Assembly: GCF_004331175.1 (NCBI RefSeq)
Contig: NZ_SJOD01000009.1
Location: forward strand, 22,311-86,310
DNA: 64,000 nt
Direction: 5' to 3'
Source: Acinetobacter sp. ANC 4178
GTDB lineage: Bacteria > Pseudomonadota > Gammaproteobacteria > Pseudomonadales > Moraxellaceae
Below, one piece after another: positions 48,431-57,440 of this stretch. The translations under genes and the position numbers were made by a program. Position 1 is the first letter of the stretch; every line of letters starts with the position of its first letter. The notes under the pieces were generated by a model. That model had not been told where the DNA came from, searched no databases, and worked only from the letters and a program-made list of their open reading frames with translations.

Positions 48431-50014
48431 TTAATCATCTTTTTCCACGATGTGTTTTGGAATCACGTGGACTTTCTCAATTTTATGACCATCCATCGTC
48501 ACCACTTCAAAAATAAAGCCATCAGCTTCAATACTGGAACCATTTTCAGGCAAGCGGCCTAAATGGAACAGTAAATAACCCGATAAAGTGGAATACTGTT
48601 CCGAGTCATCCACCAAATTTTTGCCCAATAACAGGGAAACATGACGAATATCGGTCGAGCCTTCCAACATCAAGCTACCATCTTCTAGGCTTTCTGTGGC
48701 AGTTTCCAATTCATCTTCATCTGGGAATTCACCTGCAATGGCTTCAAGAACATCAATTGGCGTGGCAATCCCTTCGATCGAACCATATTCATTCAACACA
48801 ATCGCCAACTGTAAGGGCGCTTGACGGAGTTGTTCCATCACCATCAACACTTGTGCATTTTCATGGACGATCACTGGGTCGCGTAAATGCTTCTCGAAAT
48901 TCAATACCCCAGTTTCGATGTATTCATTCATGACTTTATGCGTCAGCACTACACCTGCAATATTGTCCAGTTCGCCATGTGCCACAATCAAACGAGAATG
49001 GGTCATGCTCAGCAATTGCTGTTTGATCGCAGCTTCATCTTCATCCAAATCTAGCCATTCCAACTCAGGACGTGGGGTCATGACTGATTTGACTGGACGT
49101 TCGGAAAGCCCTAATACACCTTGCACCATGACACTGTGATACACCCCATTTTCCTGAGCAAAGACTTCATCAGCAAAAGCACGGGTGGCCAAGACATCTT
49201 CATTTTGATGTTCAGGCGCATCACTGGCATTTTTCCCCCCCAACATACGCAGCACCGCTGAAGCTGTGCGATAACGTAAATCATTGGTGGTGACCATTTT
49301 TTCCTGATTTTTCTTCACCGTTTGGTTCAAGAACTCGATCATGACCGAGAAACCAATCGCGGCATATAAGTAACCCTTCGGAATATGATAGCCAAAACCT
49401 TCGACCACCAAAGAGAAACCGATCATCATCAAGAAACACAGACACAGAATCACCACGGTCGGATGTCTGTTTACAAAATCCATGAGTGGCTTGGATGCCC
49501 ACAACATAATGCCCACGGCAATAATGACCGCAATCATCATCACAGACAGATGTTTCACCATGCCCACAGCAGTAATTACGCTGTCTAGGGAGAACACTGC
49601 ATCTAAAATCACAATTTGGACAATCACCATCCAGAAAGTCGCATGTACAGGATTTTCTTCCTTTAAAGCAGGCTTCCCTTCAATCCGCTCACGTAATTCC
49701 ATGGTGCCTTTAAACAGCAAGAAAATCCCACCCAGTAACAAGATTAAGTCTCGTCCAGAAAATGGATGTTCAAAAATATGGAATAACGGATTGGTTAAAG
49801 TCACCACCCATGCAATGGACGCCAATAGAATCAAACGCATGCCTAAAGCTAAGATCAGCCCGAGAATACGCGCGGTATTGCGTTGTTCTGGTGGTAATTT
49901 TTCTGCCAAAATTGCAATAAAAACGAGGTTATCAATCCCCAATACAATTTCAAGCACCACTAAGGTGGCTAAGCCCACCCACGCAGAAGGATCAGACATC
50001 CACTCAAAAATCAT
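48431..50014 (-). CDS. TerC-family membrane protein with CBS and CorC_HlyC domains
   Basis: 527 residues, YegH/YoaE type: N-terminal TerC domain of seven helices with the acidic membrane motifs ([33 protein letters not shown]), then two CBS domains (~300-430) and a C-terminal transporter-associated domain. TerC proteins are tied to Mn export and to metalation of exported enzymes; the CBS pair suggests nucleotide or Mg-ATP sensing. The order in this protein is complete. Single gene; a 330-bp region follows upstream. Confidence 0.85.
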   Translation of the reverse strand: MIFEWMSDPSAWVGLATLVVLEIVLGIDNLVFIAILAEKLPPEQRNTARILGLILALGMRLILLASIAWVVTLTNPLFHIFEHPFSGRDLILLLGGIFLLFKGTMELRERIEGKPALKEENPVHATFWMVIVQIVILDAVFSLDSVITAVGMVKHLSVMMIAVIIAVGIMLWASKPLMDFVNRHPTVVILCLCFLMMIGFSLVVEGFGYHIPKGYLYAAIGFSVMIEFLNQTVKKNQEKMVTTNDLRYRTASAVLRMLGGKNASDAPEHQNEDVLATRAFADEVFAQENGVYHSVMVQGVLGLSERPVKSVMTPRPELEWLDLDEDEAAIKQQLLSMTHSRLIVAHGELDNIAGVVLTHKVMNEYIETGVLNFEKHLRDPVIVHENAQVLMVMEQLRQAPLQLAIVLNEYGSIEGIATPIDVLEAIAGEFPDEDELETATESLEDGSLMLEGSTDIRHVSLLLGKNLVDDSEQYSTLSGYLLFHLGRLPENGSSIEADGFIFEVVTMDGHKIEKVHVIPKHIVEKDD

Positions 50015-50341
50015 TGAATGCTCTCCTTCATCATGATTTCAGGATGAATAAGGTGAGGTTTAAGTGCAGATTGGCTCTGCATCTTCTCTCTTATTATGGC
50101 AAAAATGTGTGTTCGTCTAATGCGGCAACAACCACGACTCATGTTGATTCATTTGTTGTAAAACAGAAGCTCAGTATAGGCAAGATCCACACTAAATTCA
50201 TCTTTTTTTCAGACAGTTCATCCTTTGCTTCACGATGCAACAACATAAAGGCAGTCAGGCCAACACGACACAACATCGCTTTGTCATATTTCTTGCATAA
50301 GCTAGAGCAGCCAACAAGAAAGTGATAAGGTAAAACAGAGA
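50015..50341. other. Divergent intergenic region TerC / LOG gene
   Basis: About 330 bp holding two outward promoters. A weak minus-strand open frame here has no ribosome site and I do not accept it. No RNA gene or repeat recognised. Confidence 0.4.
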
Positions 50342-50965
50342 ATGATGAATAGCGTATTAAAAATGACTGTAGAACATGACAAAGTAACAACGAAAACTTC
50401 TCAAGCCCTCATTGCACTCTACTGTGGTTCACGTTCTGGTAATCATCCCATTTATAAAGAAAAGGCAATTGCACTGGCAACCGCAATTGCAGAACAAGGC
50501 TTTGGTCTGGTGTACGGTGGTGCCAGTATTGGGTTAATGGGTCAAGTCGCCGATACCGTGATGGGACATGGCGGTGATACCGTAGGCGTGATTCCTGAAT
50601 TTATGTTGGATTATGAAATTGCACATAACCGACTGACGGAATTACATGTGGTCAAAACCATGCATGAACGTAAAGCGATGATGGCAGAGCGTGCCAGTGC
50701 ATTTGTTGCATTGCCTGGTGGTTTAGGTACATTTGAAGAAATTTTAGAAATTGCCACGTGGGGGCAGCTCAATCAACATCAGAAACCCATGATGCTGTAT
50801 AACGTCAACGGCTTTTATGATGCCTTGATTGCCCAGCTGGATCATGCCGTGCAAGAAGGCTTTCTACCTCCGCAGCATCGCGCCAAACTGATTGTGTGTA
50901 ATCATGCCGATCAAATTTTAAATGCTTTAAAGAACTTGCAAGCACCTGCGCGTTTCGTTATTTAA
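50342..50965 (+). CDS. LOG family protein (TIGR00730)
   Basis: 207 residues with a Rossmann-like fold: YCGSRSGNHPIY, VYGGASIGLMGQVAD and the hallmark PGGLGTFEEILE. LOG proteins are nucleotide 5'-monophosphate phosphoribohydrolases (cytokinin-activating in plants); bacterial members cleave AMP or other nucleotides. Two adjacent ATGs (50342, 50345) begin it. Single gene ending at a strong terminator. Confidence 0.88.
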   Translation: MMNSVLKMTVEHDKVTTKTSQALIALYCGSRSGNHPIYKEKAIALATAIAEQGFGLVYGGASIGLMGQVADTVMGHGGDTVGVIPEFMLDYEIAHNRLTELHVVKTMHERKAMMAERASAFVALPGGLGTFEEILEIATWGQLNQHQKPMMLYNVNGFYDALIAQLDHAVQEGFLPPQHRAKLIVCNHADQILNALKNLQAPARFVI

Positions 50966-50981
50966 TCGAGTTTATGCACAA

Positions 50982-51012
50982 AAAAAAGCGAGCCATTCAT
51001 GCTCGCTTTTTT
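50982..51012. terminator. Bidirectional terminator after the LOG gene
   Basis: Perfect 12-bp stem AAAAAAGCGAGC (50982-50993) / GCTCGCTTTTTT (51001-51012), 7-nt loop, between convergent genes. Confidence 0.93.
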
Positions 51013-51041
51013 CTGACTTAATCGAATGCTGACCCGAAATT

Positions 51042-52007
51042 TCAACCTGAAATGTGTTGATATAACCAAGGTAATCCTGTTGCCAACAGTACACTGATGG
51101 CCAAACCAAACATTAATTTCATGGCATCTTTACTGACATTACGCGAAGTCCGATATTTATTCACTTCAGCCAAATGCATGGACAACGCAAACTCACGACC
51201 AGCCAGTAAACCCAAGAATACCCATGTGGTACTCATTGGAATATTGCTCCACTCTTTAAACACCAGCAAAATGATGGCATACATAAAATCGATAATCGTG
51301 GCTGAGCGAATATCTGCAACCCCAGTTTTGGTATCGATAATGTTTTGAATGGCTCCACCGCGACGGTAAAAAATCCAACCGAGCAATACCACAAACACCA
51401 AAATGCCAAAAATTAAGAATTCAAATGGCACTTGACGTGGTACATAGACAAAAATATTGGCTAAATCCTGAATCAGCCACTGGCTCCACAAAAATGCGGT
51501 CGACACCCATTGCAAGCCAATCCAGATATGTGAAGGTTCTTTGTGACGGGTTTTACTTAAATAAATGCTAATCCCTTTCATCACAAAGCGATAAACCAAA
51601 ATCGCAACCACAAATGCAACGGCATAACCCATCATCGATTTGGTCAACATAGCGCTTAAGCTACTCGGAGAAAAAATCGTGAGCACCAAAAAGGTGGTAC
51701 TGACAGGAATTCCATATTTGGTCAGAATAATCAATAAAATCGGTGGAACAATATACAGCCAAGTAATACCTGTTTCGGGAAAAGGAATGGTTTCTAAACG
51801 CCCATAAGAGGCATCTCCAGTCCCTGAAGCAAACCAACCATATAACAACACCACAACCAGAATACTGCTGGTATACAGCCAAAGTACCCACCAAGGTCGG
51901 TGTGCATTGGAGGAAATAAAGGTCCCTAAAGTTTGTGGCACATCATTTCCGACAATTGAGTATGCTGCTAAACAGAAACCTACAATCATCAAAATTTCAA
52001 TTGTCAT
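51042..52007 (-). CDS. PiT-like (phosphate permease superfamily) membrane protein
   Basis: 321 residues with about nine membrane helices. It carries remnants of the duplicated PiT signature: YSIVGNDVPQTLGTFISSN (residues 16-34, compare GANDVANAVGT of PiT) and GIPVSTTFLVLTIFS (~99-113), with a second NIPMSTTWVFLGLLAG near 256. It is shorter than normal PiT proteins (~420-490) and lacks the second GND. I infer an inorganic-ion transporter, but the substrate is unknown. No pap/phoU-like DUF47 partner is adjacent. Confidence 0.65.
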   Translation of the reverse strand: MTIEILMIVGFCLAAYSIVGNDVPQTLGTFISSNAHRPWWVLWLYTSSILVVVLLYGWFASGTGDASYGRLETIPFPETGITWLYIVPPILLIILTKYGIPVSTTFLVLTIFSPSSLSAMLTKSMMGYAVAFVVAILVYRFVMKGISIYLSKTRHKEPSHIWIGLQWVSTAFLWSQWLIQDLANIFVYVPRQVPFEFLIFGILVFVVLLGWIFYRRGGAIQNIIDTKTGVADIRSATIIDFMYAIILLVFKEWSNIPMSTTWVFLGLLAGREFALSMHLAEVNKYRTSRNVSKDAMKLMFGLAISVLLATGLPWLYQHISG

Positions 52008-52114
52008 AACACCTAAGCCTTTATCAAAAAAATCTACCCTTGTGGGGTGGTGCTTAAATTATGACATTTTTATTTCATTTTAATGACAATAGCGTGACAG
52101 ACAGCACACTCCCC

Positions 52115-52312
52115 TCAATCAGCTATGTGTTTCTTGTTTAATTTCATCATATTAAAGTTTCCCATCCTCAAGCAATAAAACATACGCTGACCAATATTCA
52201 GATGCTTCAAGACATCATTTTTCCATCTAGAGACCTCAGGTTTGATTGCTAATTTATGTGATTTTTTGAGCACTGATTCTCTATGCTTTGCTATGATGAA
52301 TTTCAATAGCAT
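52115..52312 (-). CDS. Possible small basic protein
   Basis: A 65-codon frame (MLLKFIIAKHRES...) in the 330-bp gap between the PiT-like gene and the DHA2 transporter gene. It is strongly lysine/histidine-rich, with GGAATTGATCAAG before the ATG. It is not the shadow of another gene, but the composition and poor ribosome site make it uncertain. No family recognised. Confidence 0.25.
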   Translation of the reverse strand: MLLKFIIAKHRESVLKKSHKLAIKPEVSRWKNDVLKHLNIGQRMFYCLRMGNFNMMKLNKKHIAD

Positions 52313-52336
52313 CTTGATCAATTCCATTTCCAATCT

Positions 52337-53728
52337 ATGAGCCAAGCCATTTCACATCGCGCCTTACAACCCGAATACCGACTCTTGGTTTTCTTGGTGT
52401 CGATTGGCTTTTTTATGCAGGCTTTAGATACCACGATTGTCAACACCGCCATTCCTGCCATGGCCATACATTTAAATGAAGATCCGCTGAACATGCACAG
52501 TGTGGTGGTGGCGTATGTTTTGGCTGTCGCTGCGTGCATTCCTTTAAGTGGTTGGTTGGCTGATCGTTTTGGCGTACGCAATACCTATTTGGCAGCCATT
52601 GTCATTTTTACGCTGGCTTCACTGGGTTGTGGCCTATCGCAGAGCCTCAATCAACTGCTGCTATTTCGTATTATTCAAGGCATCGGGGGAGCATTGCTGT
52701 TGCCTGTCGGTCGCTTAGCCATGCTGAAATTGATTCCACGAGATCAATTTTTATCTGCCATGAGTTTAATGAGTCTGGCGGGGTTGATTGGACCCTTAAT
52801 TGGACCAACTCTGGGTGGATGGCTGGTTGAAGTTGCCACTTGGCATTGGATTTTTTTGATTAATTTACCGATGGGTATTTTAGGCATTTTAGTGACCTTA
52901 AAAGCCTTACCAAATGCCACTGAACCTAGCGTACAAGCCTTCGATTTTAGTGGTTTCCTATGGTTAGTCGTTGCCATGGTCGGGCTGTCTTTAGGCATTG
53001 AAAGCTTTGCCAGTACAGCTCATAGTCATTGGCAAGGGCTGGCTTTGATTGGACTGGGACTATTCAGTTCAGCCATCTATGCCTATCATGCCCACACCCA
53101 TCAAAATGCTCTGTTTCGAAGCCGATTATTTAAAAATAAAATCTATGCCATTGGTATTTTAGGCAATTTCTTTGCGCGACTGGGCGGCAACGCCTTCCCA
53201 TTTTTACTGCCCTTAATGTTGCAAGTGGCTTTCCATTTTGAGCCCTTCATCACTGGATTGATGATGATTCCTTTGGTCTTGGGTTCATTGGTCTCCAAGC
53301 CGATTGTGCGGCCTGTGATTCAAAAATTTGGCTATCGAACGGTACTCATCGTTAATACCATACTGGTGGGGAGTGCCCTCGCCAGTTTCGCTTTGACCAC
53401 GGCGGATACGCCGCTCTGGCTAAGAACACTGCACTTTTTTATTTGTGGCATGTTGAACTCAACCCAATTTGTCGCCATGAATACCTTTACCTTGAAAGAT
53501 CTGTCTCAGCAAAATGCCAGTAGCGGGAACAGTTTCCTGTCCATGATCATGATGCTCTCTATGAGTATTGGGGTCGCACTTGCTGGTACCTTGATTAATC
53601 TCTTTACTGCACATTATGGGGTAGCACAAGTCACAACGGCTTTTCAAATGACCTTTATCTGTCTGGGTACCATCAATATCATCACTGCTGCAATTTTCTG
53701 GAAAATTCCCAAAAACAGCAGCATATAG
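52337..53728 (+). CDS. DHA2-family MFS multidrug/proton antiporter
   Basis: A 463-residue transporter of the drug:H+ antiporter-2 group, close to MdtD in layout. Seen: helix-1 signature QALDTTIVNTAIPAMA (motif D1), ADRFGVRNTYLA (motif A), FRIIQGIGGALLLPVGR (motif B), and GPLIGPTLGGWL (motif C). At this length it may have 13-14 helices. Predicted substrates are cationic drugs or metabolites. No adjacent membrane-fusion partner or regulator. Confidence 0.82.
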   Translation: MSQAISHRALQPEYRLLVFLVSIGFFMQALDTTIVNTAIPAMAIHLNEDPLNMHSVVVAYVLAVAACIPLSGWLADRFGVRNTYLAAIVIFTLASLGCGLSQSLNQLLLFRIIQGIGGALLLPVGRLAMLKLIPRDQFLSAMSLMSLAGLIGPLIGPTLGGWLVEVATWHWIFLINLPMGILGILVTLKALPNATEPSVQAFDFSGFLWLVVAMVGLSLGIESFASTAHSHWQGLALIGLGLFSSAIYAYHAHTHQNALFRSRLFKNKIYAIGILGNFFARLGGNAFPFLLPLMLQVAFHFEPFITGLMMIPLVLGSLVSKPIVRPVIQKFGYRTVLIVNTILVGSALASFALTTADTPLWLRTLHFFICGMLNSTQFVAMNTFTLKDLSQQNASSGNSFLSMIMMLSMSIGVALAGTLINLFTAHYGVAQVTTAFQMTFICLGTINIITAAIFWKIPKNSSI

Positions 53729-53804
53729 TCCTTTTGCAAAACGCACATGGAGTCAATTTTATGATCGCGTTATCATAGCGCCACTTGATGAGATTAAAGC
53801 ACGC

Positions 53805-54575
53805 ATGACCAAATCAACACGCATCACAAAATCCAGCTCCTTTATTGCCTCCTGCATTGGCGTAGGAACATTTTTTCTTGCTGTGCTGCTCTACATTTTT
53901 ATTTTTCATCAAAATTCCGCTTCCGCACAAGAATTTCCAGTACAGGGCTTCGATGTCTCCCATCATCAAGGTGAGATTAACTGGGCACAGATACCACATA
54001 AAAAATTCCAGTTTATCTATTTAAAAGCCACCGAAGGGGGGGATTTTAAAGACCGTAAATTTCAGGACAATTGGCTCCAAGCCCGTGAACATGGCTTTTT
54101 GGTTGGAGCCTATCATTTTTATCGTCTCTGCCGCGACGGTAAAATTCAGGCGCAGAATTTTATTGAAACCGTACCCAACAAACCCGATGCTTTGCCGCCA
54201 GTCATTGATTTGGAATATGACAGTAACTGTATCAATGCCTATACCAAAGAGCAGTTATTGGCTGAAATTCAAATTATGCACGATCAGCTACAACAGCATT
54301 ATGGCAAACAACCGATTTTTTATATTTCAAAAACTTTCTATAACATCGTTTTAGCAGGTGAATTCAAAAATACACCGCTTTGGGTGCGTGAATATCAAGG
54401 GCAACCTGAACTTAAAGGCAATCCCCAATGGACCTTTTGGCAACATACCAATCAAGGCACAATTCAAGGCATCAGCAAACCCGTCGATATGAACGTCTTT
54501 CATGGTTCAGTGTATGACTGGAGTATCTTCTTACAAAAGAACGGCATTCAACCGCTTACCCCTACCACACCTTAA
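53805..54575 (+). CDS. Membrane-anchored GH25 lysozyme-like protein
   Basis: 256 residues: a basic N-terminus and one hydrophobic helix (residues ~13-34), then a GH25 muramidase domain facing the periplasm. Seen: GFDVSHHQGEINW with D50, FIYLKATEGGDFKD, VGAYHFYR, and the catalytic pair D135/E137 in PPVIDLEYDS. The helix is either a signal anchor or an uncleaved signal peptide. Such proteins cut the MurNAc-GlcNAc bond; here a role in cell-wall turnover or interbacterial action is open. Confidence 0.85.
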   Translation: MTKSTRITKSSSFIASCIGVGTFFLAVLLYIFIFHQNSASAQEFPVQGFDVSHHQGEINWAQIPHKKFQFIYLKATEGGDFKDRKFQDNWLQAREHGFLVGAYHFYRLCRDGKIQAQNFIETVPNKPDALPPVIDLEYDSNCINAYTKEQLLAEIQIMHDQLQQHYGKQPIFYISKTFYNIVLAGEFKNTPLWVREYQGQPELKGNPQWTFWQHTNQGTIQGISKPVDMNVFHGSVYDWSIFLQKNGIQPLTPTTP

Positions 54576-54708
54576 AGACTTTTTATGACTCCATTCATGG
54601 ATTAGCCACCTTAGCCGTCATTTTCTGTCGCGCTGATGCAGGTCGAGCTACACAGCTTTGTTGGAGCATGCCATACTCACAAGTAGAGGTTAGTGAATTT
54701 TGGGCGAT

Positions 54709-55764
54709 ATGAGAAAAATCATACATATTGATATGGATGCGTTTTTTGCATCGGTAGAATTACGTGATCGTCCAGATCTACAACATTTGCCTGTGGTGAT
54801 TTCATCGCATCATCCACGTGCGGTCATTGCAGCAGCCTCTTATCCCGCACGGAAATTTGGGCTGCGTTCCGCCATGTCGATGACTCAAGCGAAAAAACTT
54901 TGCCCTCAAGTCGTGGTGATTGAACCCAACTTTTATAAATATCGTGAAGTTTCCGCACAGATTCACCAAATTTTCCAACATTACACGCCACTGATTGAAC
55001 CGCTATCTTTAGATGAAGCCTATCTGGATGTCACCGAAAATTTGTATGCTTTAGCCAGCGCAACCGAAGTGGCACAACGTATCCGTGCCGAAATTTTCCA
55101 AAGGACGGGTTTAACGGCTTCTGCTGGGGTGGCACCGAATAAATTTCTGGCAAAAATTGCCTCGGATTGGAATAAACCTGATGGGCTCTGTGTGATTAAA
55201 CCCAGCCAAGTACAAAATTTTATTCAGCATTTGGCCCTCAAAAAAATTCCAGGCGTCGGTAAAGTTACTCAGGAAAAATTGAGACTACTGCAATTGGAAA
55301 CCTTAGGTGATTTACAGAAAATTGAGGAAAGCACCCTGATTCATCACTTTGGGAAGTATGGTCACCAATTGTTTTTATATGCACAAGGCATTGATGAACG
55401 TCCTGTACAGGTTGAGCGGGAACGGCAGCAAATTTCCAAAGAAACCACGTTTGATGATGATTTTACCTTACAACAATGTCAGCCCTATTGGGCAAAACTC
55501 ACGGCACAGGTCTGGGAAAGTTTAAATAAAAAGCAACTTATGGCGCGCGGAGTGACCGTCAAACTGAAATTAAAAAACTTTCAAGTACTTCAGCACAGTA
55601 AAAGTTTTAAAATTCCTCTCAATAATCTTGCCGAATTAACGCAAGTTTTAGAACTGTTACTTAGTGAAATGCATATTCCTGCCGAATATCAGTTCCGTCT
55701 GATCGGTGTGGGTGTTTACCAATTAAATCCTACCGATGATCTACCTCAACTCAGTCTCTGGTAA
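54709..55764 (+). CDS. dinB: DNA polymerase IV
   Basis: A 351-residue Y-family translesion polymerase. Seen: catalytic motif [28 protein letters not shown], the paired acidic motif [11 protein letters not shown], the helix-hairpin-helix [12 protein letters not shown], and a full little-finger domain. It lacks an evident C-terminal clamp-binding QxxLF motif; the end is [14 protein letters not shown], whose QLSLW could serve as one. Start at 54709 gives the E. coli length exactly; a TTG three codons upstream has a better-spaced GAGG. No SOS box recognised. Confidence 0.92.
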   Translation: MRKIIHIDMDAFFASVELRDRPDLQHLPVVISSHHPRAVIAAASYPARKFGLRSAMSMTQAKKLCPQVVVIEPNFYKYREVSAQIHQIFQHYTPLIEPLSLDEAYLDVTENLYALASATEVAQRIRAEIFQRTGLTASAGVAPNKFLAKIASDWNKPDGLCVIKPSQVQNFIQHLALKKIPGVGKVTQEKLRLLQLETLGDLQKIEESTLIHHFGKYGHQLFLYAQGIDERPVQVERERQQISKETTFDDDFTLQQCQPYWAKLTAQVWESLNKKQLMARGVTVKLKLKNFQVLQHSKSFKIPLNNLAELTQVLELLLSEMHIPAEYQFRLIGVGVYQLNPTDDLPQLSLW

Positions 55765-56173
55765 GCTATTCTTGTATTTTTTTTAAACGAAAGAATAAAA
55801 ATACAACAATTAACCCTACACTTTTTTTATTTTTAGGTTAACCTATTTCACGCGATACATTATCCATGTAAACGCTAAAATGCTAAAAATCACCTTTACT
55901 TTTAGCATGTTGTCCTGTGGTGAACGCGACGATCCAATCCGAGTATTACAGGGCAATTCTGAACATATTACATGGGTTCTGATTCAAACAATAAAAAATT
56001 CAAACTGTATCAATATGATACTTTCTCTTGTTCTTCAAATTTCTGAACCCTATTTTCCAATTATTTCTCAAAGCAATTACCCTTTCTCTTGCTGTATGGG
56101 TCATACAAAACACCATTTGCAGATCACGCCCGATCACGTAAACTGATCGCTCTCTTTACATCATGGAAATCAC
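55765..56173. other. Intergenic region dinB / ridA-like gene
   Basis: About 410 bp. A 9-bp perfect hairpin ATGCTAAAA (55880-55888) / TTTTAGCAT (55900-55908) with 11-nt loop lies here. An 88-codon frame starting within it has no ribosome site and odd composition, so I do not call it a gene. The rest should hold the ridA promoter. Confidence 0.45.
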
Positions 56174-56530
56174 ATGACGGTTCAACGTTTACATGTCGAA
56201 AAGCGTTTTTCTGAAATTGCTATTTCAGGTAACTTGGTTCATCTCGCAGGTCAACTGGCAGCAGATACCAGTCTCGATATTAAAGGACAAACCCAACAGA
56301 CTTTAGACATTATTGATCGTTTTCTTGCGGATGCTGGCACAGATAAACGCCATATTCTGTCGGTCATGATTTTTTTGAAAGATATTGAAAATGATTATGC
56401 AGGCATGAATGAAGTTTGGGATGCATGGTGCGCAGATATGCAAGCACTGCCTCGCACCTGCGTTGAAGCAAAAATGTACACACCTGATGTATTGGTTGAA
56501 ATGACCGTGACCGCCGTCCGCCCAGAATAA
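56174..56530 (+). CDS. RidA family protein
   Basis: A 118-residue YjgF/YER057c/UK114 protein, closest in pattern to the YoaB/Rid2-7 subgroup. Seen: VHLAGQLAAD, the arginine in LPRTCVEAKM, and VEMTVTAVRPE. The conserved arginine that carries out imine/enamine hydrolysis is present. It likely destroys reactive 2-aminoacrylate-type products. Single gene. Confidence 0.88.
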   Translation: MTVQRLHVEKRFSEIAISGNLVHLAGQLAADTSLDIKGQTQQTLDIIDRFLADAGTDKRHILSVMIFLKDIENDYAGMNEVWDAWCADMQALPRTCVEAKMYTPDVLVEMTVTAVRPE

Positions 56531-56539
56531 ACTGAGCTC

Positions 56540-56572
56540 AAATCAGCTTGAACAAGCATTCAGGCTGATTTT
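56540..56572. terminator. Convergent terminator RidA / DUF2726
   Basis: AAATCAGC (56540-56547) / GCTGATTT (56564-56571), 16-nt loop, then TT. It overlaps the stop codon of the DUF2726 gene; modest strength. Confidence 0.55.
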
Positions 56573-57116
56573 AACCCCATAGTTTTAACTTACGTTTTTC
56601 ATGATTGTGATAAAAATTATACTTTTTCAATGACGTATCTAGCTCTTGCGTATCAGGTTCTTGCCACTCTTTACGCAGTTCACCTAAGAAATCCCGTCGA
56701 ATTTGCTGATAACTAGGCACTTCGTCATAACGAATCACACGATAACCCGCCATCGCCAATAGCGCATCTTTATACTGTGTTTGCTGAAAACGCTTTAACG
56801 TATTCGGATCATCTAAACCAATAATCGCCACAATCTGATGCGATGCATCGAGTACCACAAAATCTGCCAATAAATTACGATACTTATTTCGGGTACGACT
56901 ATATTTTGTCGTCATCAAGGCATCATAAGAAACCTGTGCCAAGATAGTATAGCTTGGAAGAATTTCTTTTAAGCGAGCAAAGGTCAACTGCTGATTTAAA
57001 CTAAAAACTGCACGCCGCTTAAGCACACTATCCTGTTGTTTTGATTGATTATTAAAACTTTTAAAAATCATGCAACTGAACAACAATAGGAGTCCTATCA
57101 GTAAATACATACTCAT
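56571..57116 (-). CDS. DUF2726 domain protein with N-terminal membrane helix
   Basis: 181 residues: one N-terminal helix (YLLIGLLLLFSCMIF) and then a DUF2726 domain (residues ~45-150), which has a nuclease-like (restriction-endonuclease superfamily) fold. The pattern KYSRTRNKYRNLLADFVVLDASHQIVAIIGLDD shows the conserved D and a K/E-like site. Usual proteins of this type are membrane-anchored and of unknown function. The promoter is probably the -10 TATAAT on the minus strand at 57186-57191. Confidence 0.75.
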   Translation of the reverse strand: MSMYLLIGLLLLFSCMIFKSFNNQSKQQDSVLKRRAVFSLNQQLTFARLKEILPSYTILAQVSYDALMTTKYSRTRNKYRNLLADFVVLDASHQIVAIIGLDDPNTLKRFQQTQYKDALLAMAGYRVIRYDEVPSYQQIRRDFLGELRKEWQEPDTQELDTSLKKYNFYHNHEKRKLKLWG

Positions 57117-57141
57117 AAATTTATTCCTTTAATCTATTTCT

Positions 57142-57307
57142 TATAATCCTGCGGCTTTATACCGATTTTTTATGCCGAAAAATCGATTATAGCGCCTCTA
57201 TTTTTATTCAAGCGTTCAAGTTAAAAAACGATATTTATCTTGACGAAATTATTATAAAAACCGACCACACATCACTTGACGCGAGTCAATTAACTCGTGT
57301 GTTTTTT
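57142..57307 (+). ncRNA. Candidate small RNA
   Basis: In a 324-bp gene gap: a perfect -10 TATAAT (57142-57147, poor -35), an 8-bp hairpin CGATTTTT/AAAAATCG (57163-57170 / 57178-57185), and a terminator-like hairpin ACGCGAGT/ACTCGTGT (57279-57286 / 57293-57300) followed by TTTTTT on the plus strand, where no upstream gene needs it. The predicted RNA is about 150 nt. Evidence is structural only. Confidence 0.35.
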
Positions 57308-57406
57308 ATACACACATAAATTGAATAAAATTACTTTAGCCTAATCCTCAAGCAAGATGCAATTCATCTTAAGTCTTGAACAAGACAATTCCGACGAACT
57401 GAAGCC

Positions 57407-57433
57407 AAAAAAAGACGCCGAAGCGTCTTTTTT
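57407..57433 (-). terminator. Terminator of the YgiQ-type gene
   Basis: Hairpin AAAAGACGC / GCGTCTTTT with loop CGAA (arms ending near 57418 and starting at 57423) and T-run on the minus strand, directly after the stop codon at 57441. Confidence 0.9.
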
Positions 57434-57440
57434 ATCTATC

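Noticed and set aside
49482..50036. Plus-strand open frame of 184 codons
   Set aside because: Antisense to the TerC domain gene, whose motifs are unequivocal; no ribosome site.
55880..56146. 88-codon frame between dinB and the RidA gene
   Set aside because: ATG lies in a hairpin, no Shine-Dalgarno, cysteine/isoleucine-rich random composition.
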